DNA from: Parabacteroides sp. PFB2-10 | Lineage (GTDB): Bacteria > Bacteroidota > Bacteroidia > Bacteroidales > Tannerellaceae | Length of the DNA: 64,000 bases | Direction: 5' to 3' | Assembly: GCF_029893085.1 (NCBI RefSeq) | Contig: NZ_JARXWI010000016.1 | Span: 1-64,000, forward strand | Shown: positions 55,556 through 64,000 of the stretch, piece by piece | Position numbering within the stretch: the stretch's first letter is position 1 | Layout of the letters: each line of letters begins with the position of its first letter | Notes under the pieces: model-generated | Databases searched by the model: none | Seen by the model: the letters and a program-made list of their open reading frames with translations, nothing else | What the model was told of the DNA's origin: nothing | Position numbers and translations under genes: made by a program

Positions 55556-55688
55556 TTTCATTTCCCCCAATCTTCCTCTTTTTTGCTTCTTGCTCTTTGA
55601 TAGGCAGATAATGAAAATACCTTTTTATTAGTAGTAAAGAGGGGGAAAATACCTAAAACGGGTGATTTTCTGTCGCTCGGCTAACCTC

Positions 55689-55696
55689 TACCTTTG
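55689..55696 (+). promoter_or_regulatory. -7 box of the xus-like operon
   Basis: TACCTTTG matches TAnnTTTG and predicts a start near 55703 and a leader of about 47 nt. No certain -33 or Fur site was found. Confidence 0.55.
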
Positions 55697-55749
55697 CGGT
55701 CGATTTAAGGAATCAAACATAACAAACTATTCTATTAAAGACTTATTGG

Positions 55750-58131
55750 ATGAAAAAAGCAATCTATATTCCTATTCTGTTATTCTTCTTTTTCTTTTCG
55801 ACGGTGTATGCGCAGGAGCGTGTCACTCTTTCCGGTAAGGTGACCTCTACGGAGGAAGAGGTATTGAGCTACGGCACCGTCTTGTTGAAAGGCACCTCTT
55901 ATGGAGGGACGACCGATATCGACGGAGCCTATTCCTTTCAGGCGCCGGCAGGAGAATATACCCTGGTGGCCTCTTTTCTGGGCTATGAAACGTTTGAGAA
56001 ACGGGTAAAGCTGGTAGCCGGGAAAAATGAAACATGGGATATTGTGATTGCGCCCAAAGCAGCTGAATTGGGTGAGGTGGTCGTGGTCAGCAGCAACATC
56101 AAGCGGGTCAGGGAGTCGGCCTTCAATGTGCTTGCGCTGGATGTGAAAGAATTGCGTAACTCGGCCGCCGAGATCAAAGATGTATTGGCTAAGGCGCCGG
56201 GCATAAAGGTACGCGAATCGGGAGGTGTAGGTTCGGATGTGAATTTCTCGTTAGACGGGTTCAGCGGGCGTCACGTACAGTTTTTCCTCGACGGGGTGCC
56301 GTTGGATACGCGGAACTCCTCCTTTAATATCAGTAATATCCCGGTTAATTTCGCCGAGCGTATCGAGATCTACAAAGGGGTGGTGCCGGTCGAGTTTGGC
56401 GCTGATGCGTTGGGAGGCGTGGTCAATATCGTGACAGGCGGGAACCGCGAGCGCACGCTGGTCGATGCCTCTTATTCGTATGGCTCGTTTAATACCCACA
56501 AAACATCGGCTTTGGTGAATCATACCACCAAACAGGGAGTGACCATGGAATTGAATGTCTACCAGAATTATTCCGACAATAACTACTATGTCTATACACC
56601 GGTGGAAGATCTGGAAAACGGGCAGATCAATAATAGCAAGGTGGAAAAGGTGAGGCGTTTCCATGACACCTACCACAATGAGGCGGTGATTGCCAAGGTG
56701 GGCTTGGTGGGCAAATCGTTTGCCGATCGTTTGTTGCTGGGCATCAATCTCTCGCAAAGCGATAAAGAGATACAAAACGGAGTGCGCCAGGAGATCGTTT
56801 TCGGACAACGGCGCCGCAAGGCAAAGTCTTTCATGCCCTCTCTGGAATACCGCAAACGGAATCTTTTCACCAAAGGATTGAATGCCTCTTTGACGGCCAA
56901 CTACAATTACAGCCAGACATATCTGTTGGATACGGCTACCTATAAATATAACTGGCGCGGCGAGTCGGTTTATAACGGCGGAAAGCTGGGCGAGCAGAGC
57001 TATCAGAACACGAAAAACGATAACCGAAACTGGAATGTTACGGCCAACCTGAACTACCGCATCGGGGAAGCGCATAAGATCGTATTGAACCATGTATTGA
57101 CCGCCTTCGACCGCAAGAACAACAGCCGTTCGGAAACGCAAACACAAAACGGGATTGCTAACCGGTCGCGCAAAAACATCACCGGACTTTCCTATCAATA
57201 CAACCATTCGAACCTTTGGAACGTTTCGCTTTTGGGAAAATACTACAATCAATACAACTCGGGTCCTCAGAACTCTTCCTCCGATCCGACCCGGTTCGAC
57301 TATGTGAAATCCAGCCAAAGTACGGATGCTTTTGGCTACGGGGCGGTGGCCTCCTATTTCCTGTTGAAGGATATCCAGTTGAAGCTGTCGTATGAAAAGA
57401 CGCTTCGTCTGCCGACCAACAGCGAATTGTTTGGCGACGAAGACCTGGAAGTCGGTAAATTGGAGCTGAAGCCGGAACGCAGTGACAATGTAAATTTCAA
57501 CCTGAATTATGAATATACGATCGCAAAACACAACGTATACCTGGAGGGTGGCCTGATCTATCGCAATACAACCGATTATATCCGACGCGTGACCAACCGC
57601 TATTCCGGAGGGCTTTATTATGGCGCTTATGAGAATCATGGCAACGTAGTCACCAAAGGAGCCAGCGCGGAGTTGCGCTATAACTATGCCAATCGGCTGT
57701 CGCTCGGCGGGAACCTGACATACCAGGATATCCGGAACAACGAACGCTACATAAACGGCTATGAAGGAAGGGAAAGCTCTACCTACAAACAACGGATGCC
57801 GAATACGCCCTATTTCTTCTTCAATGCCGACGCGACCGTCTATTTCCGTGATCTCATAAAGAAAGGAAATCTATTGACTATAAACTATTTCAACACATAC
57901 GTGCATGAATTCTCCCTCTATTGGGAAAACGAAGGGAGTAGTAGTTCGAAATTGAAAGTCCCGAAACAATTTTCGCATAATGTGAATATTAGCTACAGCA
58001 TGAAGAACGGGCGGTATAACATCTCGCTCGAATGTCGGAACCTGACCGACGAACGCTTGTATGACAATTTCAGTTTGCAGAAAGCGGGACGGGCTTTTTA
58101 TGGAAAGATCCGTTACACCTTCAATAAGTAA
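55750..58131 (+). CDS. TonB-dependent receptor, XusA-like
   Basis: The 793-residue outer-membrane receptor has a signal peptide, an N-terminal carboxypeptidase-regulatory-type domain (about 22-105: VTLSGKVTSTEEEVLSYGTV), a plug (about 115-235: RVRESAFNVLALDVKELRN, FGADALGGVVNIVTGG) and a 22-strand barrel ending in KIRYTFNK. It moves a ligand using TonB energy. The neighbours, a DUF4374 lipoprotein and a ferric-reductase-like protein, match the XusABC xenosiderophore system of Bacteroides thetaiotaomicron, so an iron-siderophore is the likely cargo. The exact ligand is unknown. Confidence 0.9.
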   Translation: MKKAIYIPILLFFFFFSTVYAQERVTLSGKVTSTEEEVLSYGTVLLKGTSYGGTTDIDGAYSFQAPAGEYTLVASFLGYETFEKRVKLVAGKNETWDIVIAPKAAELGEVVVVSSNIKRVRESAFNVLALDVKELRNSAAEIKDVLAKAPGIKVRESGGVGSDVNFSLDGFSGRHVQFFLDGVPLDTRNSSFNISNIPVNFAERIEIYKGVVPVEFGADALGGVVNIVTGGNRERTLVDASYSYGSFNTHKTSALVNHTTKQGVTMELNVYQNYSDNNYYVYTPVEDLENGQINNSKVEKVRRFHDTYHNEAVIAKVGLVGKSFADRLLLGINLSQSDKEIQNGVRQEIVFGQRRRKAKSFMPSLEYRKRNLFTKGLNASLTANYNYSQTYLLDTATYKYNWRGESVYNGGKLGEQSYQNTKNDNRNWNVTANLNYRIGEAHKIVLNHVLTAFDRKNNSRSETQTQNGIANRSRKNITGLSYQYNHSNLWNVSLLGKYYNQYNSGPQNSSSDPTRFDYVKSSQSTDAFGYGAVASYFLLKDIQLKLSYEKTLRLPTNSELFGDEDLEVGKLELKPERSDNVNFNLNYEYTIAKHNVYLEGGLIYRNTTDYIRRVTNRYSGGLYYGAYENHGNVVTKGASAELRYNYANRLSLGGNLTYQDIRNNERYINGYEGRESSTYKQRMPNTPYFFFNADATVYFRDLIKKGNLLTINYFNTYVHEFSLYWENEGSSSSKLKVPKQFSHNVNISYSMKNGRYNISLECRNLTDERLYDNFSLQKAGRAFYGKIRYTFNK

Positions 58132-58160
58132 AACAATTATATAGTAAAACATTGGATAAA

Positions 58161-59570
58161 ATGAAAAAGAAAAATTCAGTATGGGCTTTGATGGCCCTGT
58201 GCGCGGCTCTTTTGACAGCCTGCGACAGCGACAGTAACAACAACCTGCCAAACGGCGGGGAAGAAGAAAGTGTGGAAAAGTATATCGTAGCGGCATCGGG
58301 CGCCGAAGCGATCTATCTATTGGAAACAGACGATATCGAAGCGGGCTCGCTGACAACGGAAGGCGCTCCCGTAGAGGTGGAAACGGCTACGGCCTGGCTG
58401 TTCCCGAAAAATAAATATGCTTATCGCCTGGTTTATGCGCAGGGCAACGCGGGCACGGGCTCTTCTTATAAATTAGACGAGAGCGGTCATTTGGTGGAGC
58501 GTGAGATCGCGTTCAGCATCACCGACCGCTTTACGACCTACGGGATATATAAGGATCTTATTATCTGTGCCGCTTCGGGCGTAACCGACCAGTTCGACGC
58601 GGCCGATGCCGACAAGTCCTATCCGAAGTATGGGGTGACCTTTACTTACTTAGACACCGAAGAACAAACCAAACACACCAAGACTATTGTAACGGAAGAC
58701 TTCCTTGGCAATGGCGAACGCTATACGGTATCCGGCATTGTGGAGTCCGATGGCAAGTTCTTTACCGCGCTCTGTTCGGAAGGGTTTAGCCCGTACGGCG
58801 TTTGGAAAAACCATGATGCGATAGTAGAGATGCTGACTGCCGCGGGCGAAGATGTCGATGCGACCGTTACCAAAACCGAAGCGGGACTCTACAGCAGTAT
58901 CGGGTCGACGATGTATCCCAACGAAGTAGCCGTGGCTATCTATGAAGGAACCAGCTTTGAAAATCCAACCATCCTGACCGACGATCGTTTGAGTACGGCT
59001 ACTTCCCGCTATCGTTCACAGTATTATTCCAACATAGCTGTGGCGGATAATGGTGATGTGTATGTGTTCTCCGCCAACCATGCCGGAGCGCGCGAAGGTA
59101 TTTTTCAATCAGACAGACCATCGGGGGCTCTTCGTATTAAATCGGGCGCGGCCAGCTTCGATAAAGATTATTTCTGTGATATCACCACCTTGTCGGATGG
59201 ACGTAGCCTGTTTAAGGTATGGCATATTTCGGGGAACTACTTCCTGTTGCAGATGTTTGCCGAACCGGGATTCTATACCAGTGGCATGAACCAGAATACC
59301 AACCGTCTGGCGATCCTGAAGGCCGACACCAAAGAATTTGCCTGGGTGAGCGGCATGCCCGACGACGATGCGATCAGCAGCCTGGGCAGTTCGCCCTATT
59401 TTGAGGAAGGGAAAGCCTATATGCCGGTTGTTTTCCGGAAAGCGGATGGTGAGGAAGTGGCCGATGATCCTGCGGTTTATATGATTGACGCGGCAACAGC
59501 GACAGCCACAAAGGGCTTAAGCATCAAGGCAGACAATGGTGTCAGCGCGATTGGAAAGTTACATAATTAA
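58161..59570 (+). CDS. DUF4374 surface lipoprotein, XusB-like
   Basis: The 469-residue protein starts at the ATG at 58161 and has a lipoprotein signal with Cys 21 (LLTACDSD). The remainder is a beta-propeller of the DUF4374 family: EKYIVAASGAEAIYLLETDD, then repeated strand pairs, ending in ATKGLSIKADNGVSAIGKL. In B. thetaiotaomicron the DUF4374-type protein XusB captures siderophore at the cell surface. The gene lies between its receptor and the membrane protein with gaps of 29 and 15 bp. Confidence 0.87.
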   Translation: MKKKNSVWALMALCAALLTACDSDSNNNLPNGGEEESVEKYIVAASGAEAIYLLETDDIEAGSLTTEGAPVEVETATAWLFPKNKYAYRLVYAQGNAGTGSSYKLDESGHLVEREIAFSITDRFTTYGIYKDLIICAASGVTDQFDAADADKSYPKYGVTFTYLDTEEQTKHTKTIVTEDFLGNGERYTVSGIVESDGKFFTALCSEGFSPYGVWKNHDAIVEMLTAAGEDVDATVTKTEAGLYSSIGSTMYPNEVAVAIYEGTSFENPTILTDDRLSTATSRYRSQYYSNIAVADNGDVYVFSANHAGAREGIFQSDRPSGALRIKSGAASFDKDYFCDITTLSDGRSLFKVWHISGNYFLLQMFAEPGFYTSGMNQNTNRLAILKADTKEFAWVSGMPDDDAISSLGSSPYFEEGKAYMPVVFRKADGEEVADDPAVYMIDAATATATKGLSIKADNGVSAIGKLHN

Positions 59571-59585
59571 GAAAATAATATACGC

Positions 59586-60563
59586 ATGATAAAAGTATTA
59601 ATCGACCTGCTCACATTCCTGCGAACCACCGTGCCATTGCTCTTTTGCGTGGCGGTGTTTGCCCTCTTGTTTATATGGCTGGCCAAATCGATAAAGAAGT
59701 ATTATTACATCTATTATACCCTGTTTGCCATCCCCTTTCTGATGGTAGTCGTACCCTCTCTGCTTCGGATATTCGGCGTAGAGACCTCGTTTAACTTCAC
59801 CCGGATCCCGGTATTGGGCGAGATCCTTCGCGACTATATCCACATGGCAAGTCTGGGACATCCGCTGTTGATTATTATCATGTATATGGGGGCGCTCGAT
59901 GTAAAGAACACATACGTGAAGCGATTGATGAGCATCCGCAAAGAGATATCGATCCTATCCGGCTTCCCTATCCTGACCCACTCATGGATCCGCGTCATGA
60001 ATAATTTCCCGGAGGCGCTGAAATACTTCACCGATCACGCGGAGTTCATGGAAAACCCGCGGGTGACCAGCGCCTTGGGAGCCGGCATTACCAATACGGT
60101 ACTGGTATTGGGTATTGTGATGCTTGTGTTGTTCTTTATCCTTTGGATCACCTCCTTCGATACCGTCCACAAACGCTTGGGCGGCATTCGGTGGAAGAAG
60201 ATTCAACGGTGGTCGTATGCGCTCTATGCTTTATTATTCATCCATGCGATGGGGTTGCAGGTGGGACGAATGGTGAGTAGCGCCGCCACCACCAAGCCTC
60301 AGACAGAGGTCGTAGCAAAAGCGCAGGAAACCCGGCCGGCACAGGGAGGTGGTGGCGAACGTACGCAGGCGACCCCTCAGGCACAAGGCGGACATGGCGG
60401 GCGTACACCGTCCAAAGGTCTTGCCGATATCAAAGTAAATAACACCGCCAAACAGTGGATTAGCGTTTCTTCTCTCCTATTAATTTACGGCTCCTATCTG
60501 ATTCTTCGGGTACGAAAAGCAGGAAAAAAGGGGAAAAAGAAGGGGATATCTATTACAGCATAG
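59586..60563 (+). CDS. Ferric-reductase-like membrane protein, XusC-like
   Basis: The 325 residues include about seven hydrophobic segments. Histidines lie in or near helices (DYIHMASLGHPLLIIIMYMG, FPILTHSW, LLFIHAMGLQVGR), as in heme-binding ferric reductase transmembrane proteins. Before the last helix is a low-complexity linker (about 235-280) rich in Gly, Gln and Ala. It ends in a lysine-rich tail. It probably reduces iron or drives release at the inner membrane after siderophore import. It is the third gene of the operon. Confidence 0.75.
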   Translation: MIKVLIDLLTFLRTTVPLLFCVAVFALLFIWLAKSIKKYYYIYYTLFAIPFLMVVVPSLLRIFGVETSFNFTRIPVLGEILRDYIHMASLGHPLLIIIMYMGALDVKNTYVKRLMSIRKEISILSGFPILTHSWIRVMNNFPEALKYFTDHAEFMENPRVTSALGAGITNTVLVLGIVMLVLFFILWITSFDTVHKRLGGIRWKKIQRWSYALYALLFIHAMGLQVGRMVSSAATTKPQTEVVAKAQETRPAQGGGGERTQATPQAQGGHGGRTPSKGLADIKVNNTAKQWISVSSLLLIYGSYLILRVRKAGKKGKKKGISITA

Positions 60564-60607
60564 GCATTTATTAACGTTTTGTGTTTCGTATATTGATGAG
60601 ATTGCAC

Positions 60608-60615
60608 TAACTTTG
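60608..60615 (+). promoter_or_regulatory. -7 box of bamD
   Basis: TAACTTTG fits TAnnTTTG. The predicted start near 60622 leaves a very short leader and favours the ATG at 60634 (or 60628) over one at 60613. Confidence 0.55.
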
Positions 60616-60633
60616 CGGGCTAAAAGTATGCGA

Positions 60634-61443
60634 ATGAAAAAGGTCTTCCTATTTTTGATGATGAGCGCCTTGTTCTTTTCCTCGTGTGGAGAATACAACA
60701 GGGTATTGAAGAGTACGGATTATGAATACAGATATTCATACGCCAAGAAATACTTTAATGAGAAAAAGTACACCAAATCGGCCGCCTTGTTAGAAGATTT
60801 GTATCAGAACTTCCGTGGAACGGCTTATGCGGAGGAATCTCTTTACCTGTTAGCACAAAGCTATTACGGGCAAAAGGACTACCAGACTGCTTCTCAGTAT
60901 TTCGAAACATACTACACGATGTATGGAAAAGGGGAATATGCTGAGTTGGCACGTTTCTATTCCGGATACGGACTTTACCTGGATTCGGCCGATCCTCGCT
61001 TAGATCAGTCGATGACCTATAAAGCCATCGAGCAGATGCAACTCTATCTGGAGAGTTATCCGCAAAGCGAACGCGCTGCGCAAGCGCAGGAGGTGATGTT
61101 CGAGTTGCAGGAGAAACTGGCTTTGAAAGAGATGATGGCCGTTCGATTGTATTTTAATCTGGGTTTATACATGGGGAACAACTATGAGTCTTGCGTGATT
61201 ACGGCGCAGAATGCATTGAAGAATTATCCGTATACCAAATACAGGGAAGAGCTGATGTATTACATAGTGCGTGCAAAATATGAAGTAGCCTTAGTGAGTT
61301 TGGACGAGAAACTGCAGGGACGCTACCGCGAAGTGGTGGATGAGTATTACAACTATGTCAATGCGTTCCCGGAAGGGAAATACCTGCGCCAGGTAGAACG
61401 CTACTTCAATTATGCGAGCAGCCGCATACAGGACTCGTATTAA
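60634..61443 (+). CDS. bamD: Outer membrane protein assembly factor BamD
   Basis: The roughly 270-residue lipoprotein (signal ending FFSSC, Cys 18) is the TPR subunit of the BAM complex that inserts beta-barrel proteins. TPR units are clear: YSYAKKYFNEKKYTKSAALL, FRGTAYAEESLYLLAQSYYG, SMTYKAIEQMQLYLESYPQS, and NYESCVITAQNALKNYP. The order bamD - rpoZ - DUF4293 is one I recall as typical of Bacteroidales. Starts at 60628 and 60634 are both possible. Confidence 0.93.
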   Translation: MKKVFLFLMMSALFFSSCGEYNRVLKSTDYEYRYSYAKKYFNEKKYTKSAALLEDLYQNFRGTAYAEESLYLLAQSYYGQKDYQTASQYFETYYTMYGKGEYAELARFYSGYGLYLDSADPRLDQSMTYKAIEQMQLYLESYPQSERAAQAQEVMFELQEKLALKEMMAVRLYFNLGLYMGNNYESCVITAQNALKNYPYTKYREELMYYIVRAKYEVALVSLDEKLQGRYREVVDEYYNYVNAFPEGKYLRQVERYFNYASSRIQDSY

Positions 61444-61483
61444 GTCAACCCTCAAAAGGAAATTTTTAATTAATCAAATCAAT

Positions 61484-61816
61484 ATGGATTACAGAAAATC
61501 GAATGCTCCGGCAAACACCGTTACGCGTGATATGATGCAGATGTCTGCCGACACGGGTAATATCTACGAAACGGTAAAGATCATCGCTAAACGGGCGAAT
61601 CAAATCAGTGTAGAAATGAAAGGTGACCTGGAGAAAAAACTGCAGGAGTTCGCCTCTTACAATGATAACCTGGAGGAAGTGTTTGAAAACCGTGAACAGA
61701 TAGAGATTTCACGTTATTACGAAAAACTGCCGAAATCAACCTTGATCGCTACCCAGGAGTACCTGGAAGGAAAGGTATACTACAAGAACCCGGCGAAAGA
61801 AAAGAATAACTTTTAA
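61484..61816 (+). CDS. rpoZ: RNA polymerase omega subunit, Bacteroidetes type
   Basis: The 110-residue protein (start MDYRKSNAPANTVTRD) resembles the Bacteroidetes omega/RpoK6-like subunit, with the NIYETVKIIAKRANQISVEM helix that contacts beta-prime. A longer in-frame reading from 61412 overlaps bamD and lacks similarity. It stabilises RNA polymerase. It lies 40 bp after bamD. Its TAA stop is followed at once by an inverted repeat. Confidence 0.85.
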   Translation: MDYRKSNAPANTVTRDMMQMSADTGNIYETVKIIAKRANQISVEMKGDLEKKLQEFASYNDNLEEVFENREQIEISRYYEKLPKSTLIATQEYLEGKVYYKNPAKEKNNF

Positions 61817-61819
61817 GAA

Positions 61820-61897
61820 ATGGATAATTGATAATGGATAATTGATAATGAGGTAAAAAACCATCTTATCAATTATCCATTTTCAATTTTCAATTAT
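61820..61897. repeat. Intergenic inverted repeat after rpoZ
   Basis: The left arm (61820-61852) has ATGGATAATTGATAATGG units. The right arm (61866-61897) has AATTATCCATTTTCAATTTTC. It is the same type as at 3610-3707 and begins three bases after the rpoZ stop. Confidence 0.8.
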
Positions 61898-61905
61898 ACA
61901 GAACC

Positions 61906-62364
61906 ATGTTACAACGAATACAAACAGTTTATCTTCTACTTATAAGCCTATTATTTATCGCGTTATTGTTTATGCCGTTGGCTATTATCACGGGCGATCA
62001 GGCATATCGCTTTGATGTGACCGGCTTAAGTACTATGCTTCCCGAGGTAGAGCTTCTTTTCCCGACATGGGGATTGTTTGCGCTGACGGCAATCATAGCT
62101 TTATTGGCCTTTGTGACGATTTTTCTATTCAAAAACAGAATACTTCAGATCCGTATTTCCATTTTCAATGCGCTATTGATGGTGGGTTTCTACGCGTTGG
62201 TGTTCTATTATGTGTACAACATCAAAGGCGATATGGAGGTGGCAACGATCAGCATTAAGTTCGGTTTGTCTTTCCCGTTGATAGCCCTTATCCTGGATTG
62301 GCTGGCCATACGGAATATCGGAGCAGACGAAGCCTTGGTGCGCTCGTTGAATCGTTTGCGTTAA
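61906..62364 (+). CDS. DUF4293 four-helix membrane protein
   Basis: The 152-residue protein has four hydrophobic helices (VYLLLISLLFIALLFMPLAI, FALTAIIALLAFVTIFLF, IFNALLMVGFYALVFYYVY and SFPLIALILDWLAIRNI) and starts MLQRIQTVY, typical of DUF4293. Function is unknown. It probably shares the bamD-rpoZ transcript and is followed by a shared terminator. Confidence 0.85.
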   Translation: MLQRIQTVYLLLISLLFIALLFMPLAIITGDQAYRFDVTGLSTMLPEVELLFPTWGLFALTAIIALLAFVTIFLFKNRILQIRISIFNALLMVGFYALVFYYVYNIKGDMEVATISIKFGLSFPLIALILDWLAIRNIGADEALVRSLNRLR

Positions 62365-62383
62365 GAGTCAATTATTAAATAAT

Positions 62384-62424
62384 AAAAGCCCCTCGTTTGC
62401 CAAATCGGCAGACGAGGGGCTTTT
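62384..62424. terminator. Bidirectional terminator between convergent genes
   Basis: AAAAGCCCCTCGTTTGCC and GGCAGACGAGGGGCTTTT pair with one wobble around AAATC. T-runs lie on both sides. It serves the DUF4293 gene on the plus strand and the nucleotidyltransferase gene on the minus strand. Confidence 0.88.
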
Positions 62425-62443
62425 ATATTGTGGCTATTTGAGT

Positions 62444-63346
62444 TTAGAATAGCTTCTGAGGATATTCACCGGCATCGACCAGCGCCTGAATCTTAGCCAC
62501 CACATCGGGGCGGTCGGCAGCGTAGGTCACCCCAAACCATTTGGAGGTCGTATCCAATACCTTTACCCGGGCAGTCCCCTCGGTGATCAATTTGTTTACC
62601 ATCAACGGAATAAAATATTCGCTTTTCAGGTTGCCGCTGTTGGCTTTCAGAAAGTCTACAAAGAAATCTTCCGAGTACTTGAAATAGTCAGGAGTGAATC
62701 CCCACATATTCATAGAAACCGGCGTGTTCGGATCCAATACAACCTTCTGATCGTTTTCGTCGATAAACTGGATCTCGCCGTCTATCTCTTCGATCGCGGT
62801 TCTTTCCACCACACCCGTCAGATAGCCACCTGCACTGGTTTCGCATACGCCTCGTGCCACTGATCCACTTTCGCTCAGGGTGTTACCCACGCGGTAGCCA
62901 ACCATGCAATAGTCGTTTTGTTTGCCTTCCATCTCCATCAAGGCCTTGCCTAACACAGCAAAACTGTCGCGTCCATAAAAGTCATCGGCATTGATAACGG
63001 CAAACGGCTCATGAATCACCTCTTTACCCATCAGTACCGCATGGTTGGTTCCCCATGGTTTTTCGCGCCCTTCCGGCACACTGAACCCTTCGGGCAGTTT
63101 GTTTAACTCCTGAAATACCACCTCTACCGGAATATGATCTTCATATTTAGAAATGATTTTTTTGCGGAAATCCTCTTCGAAATGTTCGCGGATAACAAAC
63201 ACCAATTTGCCGAATCCGCCACGTATCGCATCGTAAATCGAATAATCCATGATTGTTTCACCGTTCGGCCCCAGTCCGTCCATCTGTTTTAACCCTCCGT
63301 AGCGGCTTCCCATACCGGCCGCTAATACAAATAATGTAGGTTTCAT
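62444..63346 (-). CDS. Sugar-phosphate nucleotidyltransferase-like protein
   Basis: The 300-residue protein matches the NTP_transferase fold. The nucleotide-binding loop is FVLAAGMGSRYGGLKQMD, the metal site is AVINADDFYGRDSF, and a later GTNHAVLMGKEVI segment supports this. The enzyme would join a sugar phosphate to a nucleoside triphosphate, releasing pyrophosphate. The sugar is not clear; it is not a standard RmlA, GalU or GlmU length. It stands alone on the minus strand. Confidence 0.85.
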   Translation of the reverse strand: MKPTLFVLAAGMGSRYGGLKQMDGLGPNGETIMDYSIYDAIRGGFGKLVFVIREHFEEDFRKKIISKYEDHIPVEVVFQELNKLPEGFSVPEGREKPWGTNHAVLMGKEVIHEPFAVINADDFYGRDSFAVLGKALMEMEGKQNDYCMVGYRVGNTLSESGSVARGVCETSAGGYLTGVVERTAIEEIDGEIQFIDENDQKVVLDPNTPVSMNMWGFTPDYFKYSEDFFVDFLKANSGNLKSEYFIPLMVNKLITEGTARVKVLDTTSKWFGVTYAADRPDVVAKIQALVDAGEYPQKLF

Positions 63347-63429
63347 AGTTTGTAATCTTTAGAATGTTTAATGTTAGAATTTTTTGCAAAGATAACAACT
63401 CCTCTCCTATAACTTGCCTTTTTAAAATA

Positions 63430-63600
63430 TCATTTTGCTCTGCGCTTCCCCGATTGACAATTTGTCAAAATCGCGGGAGAATTTTTCCGAAATCCCGGGA
63501 CTATTTTCACAAACTCCCGGGAGAAACATTTTTTAACGTATCATATTGTAAAGCAAAATGGCTATTTTGCTATCAAAATGTCAATTGCTTTCACTCCCGT
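63430..63600 (+). repeat. Diverged relative of the palindrome-rich repeat, copy D
   Basis: The 375-bp gap 63347-63721 contains ATTGACAATTTGTCAA, ATCCCGGGACT and ACTCCCGGGAG. They are followed by AAACATTTTTTAACGTAT and the stem AGCAAAAT / ATTTTGCT. The order matches copies A-C from CTCCCGGGAG onward, but the sequence has drifted and has an extra CCCGGG palindrome. The remainder holds the promoter of the next gene. Confidence 0.6.
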
Positions 63601-63682
63601 CAAACGAACTTATTTGATAATTCCGATTTTATAATCTGGAACTTTTTTTGCAATCTCGGTATTGCAATTCGAGAATGTTTCC

Positions 63683-63690
63683 TATCTTTG
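63683..63690 (+). promoter_or_regulatory. -7 box of the AAA ATPase gene
   Basis: TATCTTTG is an exact TAnnTTTG match, with TTG at 63662-63664 as the -33 element, 18 bp upstream. Transcription would start near 63697. Confidence 0.6.
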
Positions 63691-63721
63691 TGACCACTAA
63701 AAAACAAGAGAGACGGAAGGC

Positions 63722-64000
63722 GTGGAATCATTTTTCAAAACACATAAGTATCTTGTTGAGCACCTGTACTCTCCGGTGCGTCGCGGCTTGATGGATGAGA
63801 TCGACTGGAACGATCGGTTGATTGGAATCAAAGGTTCGCGTGGGGTAGGGAAGACGACATTTCTCTTGAGTCTTGCCCGGGAACATTTCGGCGCGGACAA
63901 CAAAGAATGTCTCTACATCAATCTGAATCATTTTTATTTTACGGAACGCACACTGATCGACTTTGCTTCGGAATTCCGTGCGAAAGGGGGCAAAGTGTTG
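63722..64000 (+). CDS. AAA-family ATPase, N-terminal part (cut by window end)
   Basis: The frame opens with GTG at 63722 and is open to the last base, giving 93 codons. It reads MESFFKTHKYLVEHLYSPVR at the start, then a Walker A loop GIKGSRGVGKTTFLLSLA. This is the ATP-binding (AAA) protein type often fused to DUF4143, found in many copies in Bacteroidales. Function is unknown; some members sit next to toxin or mobile genes. The C-terminal domain is outside the window. Confidence 0.75.
   Translation, partial: MESFFKTHKYLVEHLYSPVRRGLMDEIDWNDRLIGIKGSRGVGKTTFLLSLAREHFGADNKECLYINLNHFYFTERTLIDFASEFRAKGGKVL

Noticed and set aside
56251-57792. 513-codon frame antisense to the TonB receptor
   Set aside because: It mirrors a well-supported receptor gene; length is explained by high-GC codon use opposite.

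Overview
The window comes from a member of the Bacteroidales, most likely a Parabacteroides or close relative. Three things point there. Promoters are of the Bacteroidetes type (TAnnTTTG boxes at -7 and few Shine-Dalgarno sequences). The families DUF4292, DUF4293, DUF4374, DUF4831, DUF5020, DUF3316, the six-bladed beta-propeller lipoproteins and a carboxypeptidase-regulatory-type TonB receptor are Bacteroidetes hallmarks. The rpoN / gcvH / purE / long-form ispG / dut arrangement also fits. The genus is an inference; no marker was compared.

Layout. The 3' end of a 5S rRNA and its terminator lie at the left edge (1-96). A YbjQ-like gene follows. Next is a long plus-strand housekeeping block (641-9912): rpoN, a PAP2-like membrane protein, gcvH, purE, ispG, dut, a TPR protein, a DUF4292 lipoprotein and an EnvC-like coiled-coil protein. 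An AT-rich minus-strand stretch (10.2-13.8 kb) holds three tandem paralogous beta-propeller lipoproteins. A minus-strand polysaccharide locus (13.9-18.5 kb) encodes two CBM48-CE1 esterases, an unknown secreted protein and a GH43 enzyme. Next come purN, acpP-fabF-rnc, a metal/queuosine group (zupT, queH, CDF exporter), tRNA-Arg(CCG), asnA, ung and a fourth beta-propeller lipoprotein.

From 28.0 to 34.3 kb lies a biotin operon on the minus strand (bioB-bioA-bioF-bioG-bioC, then an MFS exporter), split by a 198-bp inverted-repeat element between bioF and bioG. A POT peptide transporter, DUF4831, a small lipoprotein, nnrDE, an S41 peptidase, DUF3316 and a ParC-like topoisomerase subunit run to 44.3 kb. 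AraC and TetR regulators follow; the TetR protein contains a perfect EF-hand calcium-loop signature. On the plus strand come pckA with a hairpin leader, a DUF5020/NCS2 purine or nucleoside uptake pair, a TlpA-like lipoprotein, comM, a paaK-ACT pair and a xusABC-like siderophore uptake operon (TonB receptor, DUF4374 lipoprotein, ferric-reductase-like membrane protein). bamD, rpoZ and DUF4293 follow, then a convergent sugar nucleotidyltransferase and the start of an AAA ATPase cut by the window end.

The least explained material is non-coding. (1) A ~176-bp palindrome-rich repeat with AAATGTTAA ends occurs three times (9963, 27740, 46120), with a diverged relative at about 63430. (2) A 4 x 22-bp tandem array forms two 34-bp near-perfect palindromes upstream of the esterase operon (18609-18696). 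(3) Inverted repeats built on TTGATAATGG-like units begin exactly at stop codons in five places. (4) A terminator-like hairpin lies in the pckA leader. None of these could be searched against databases here.
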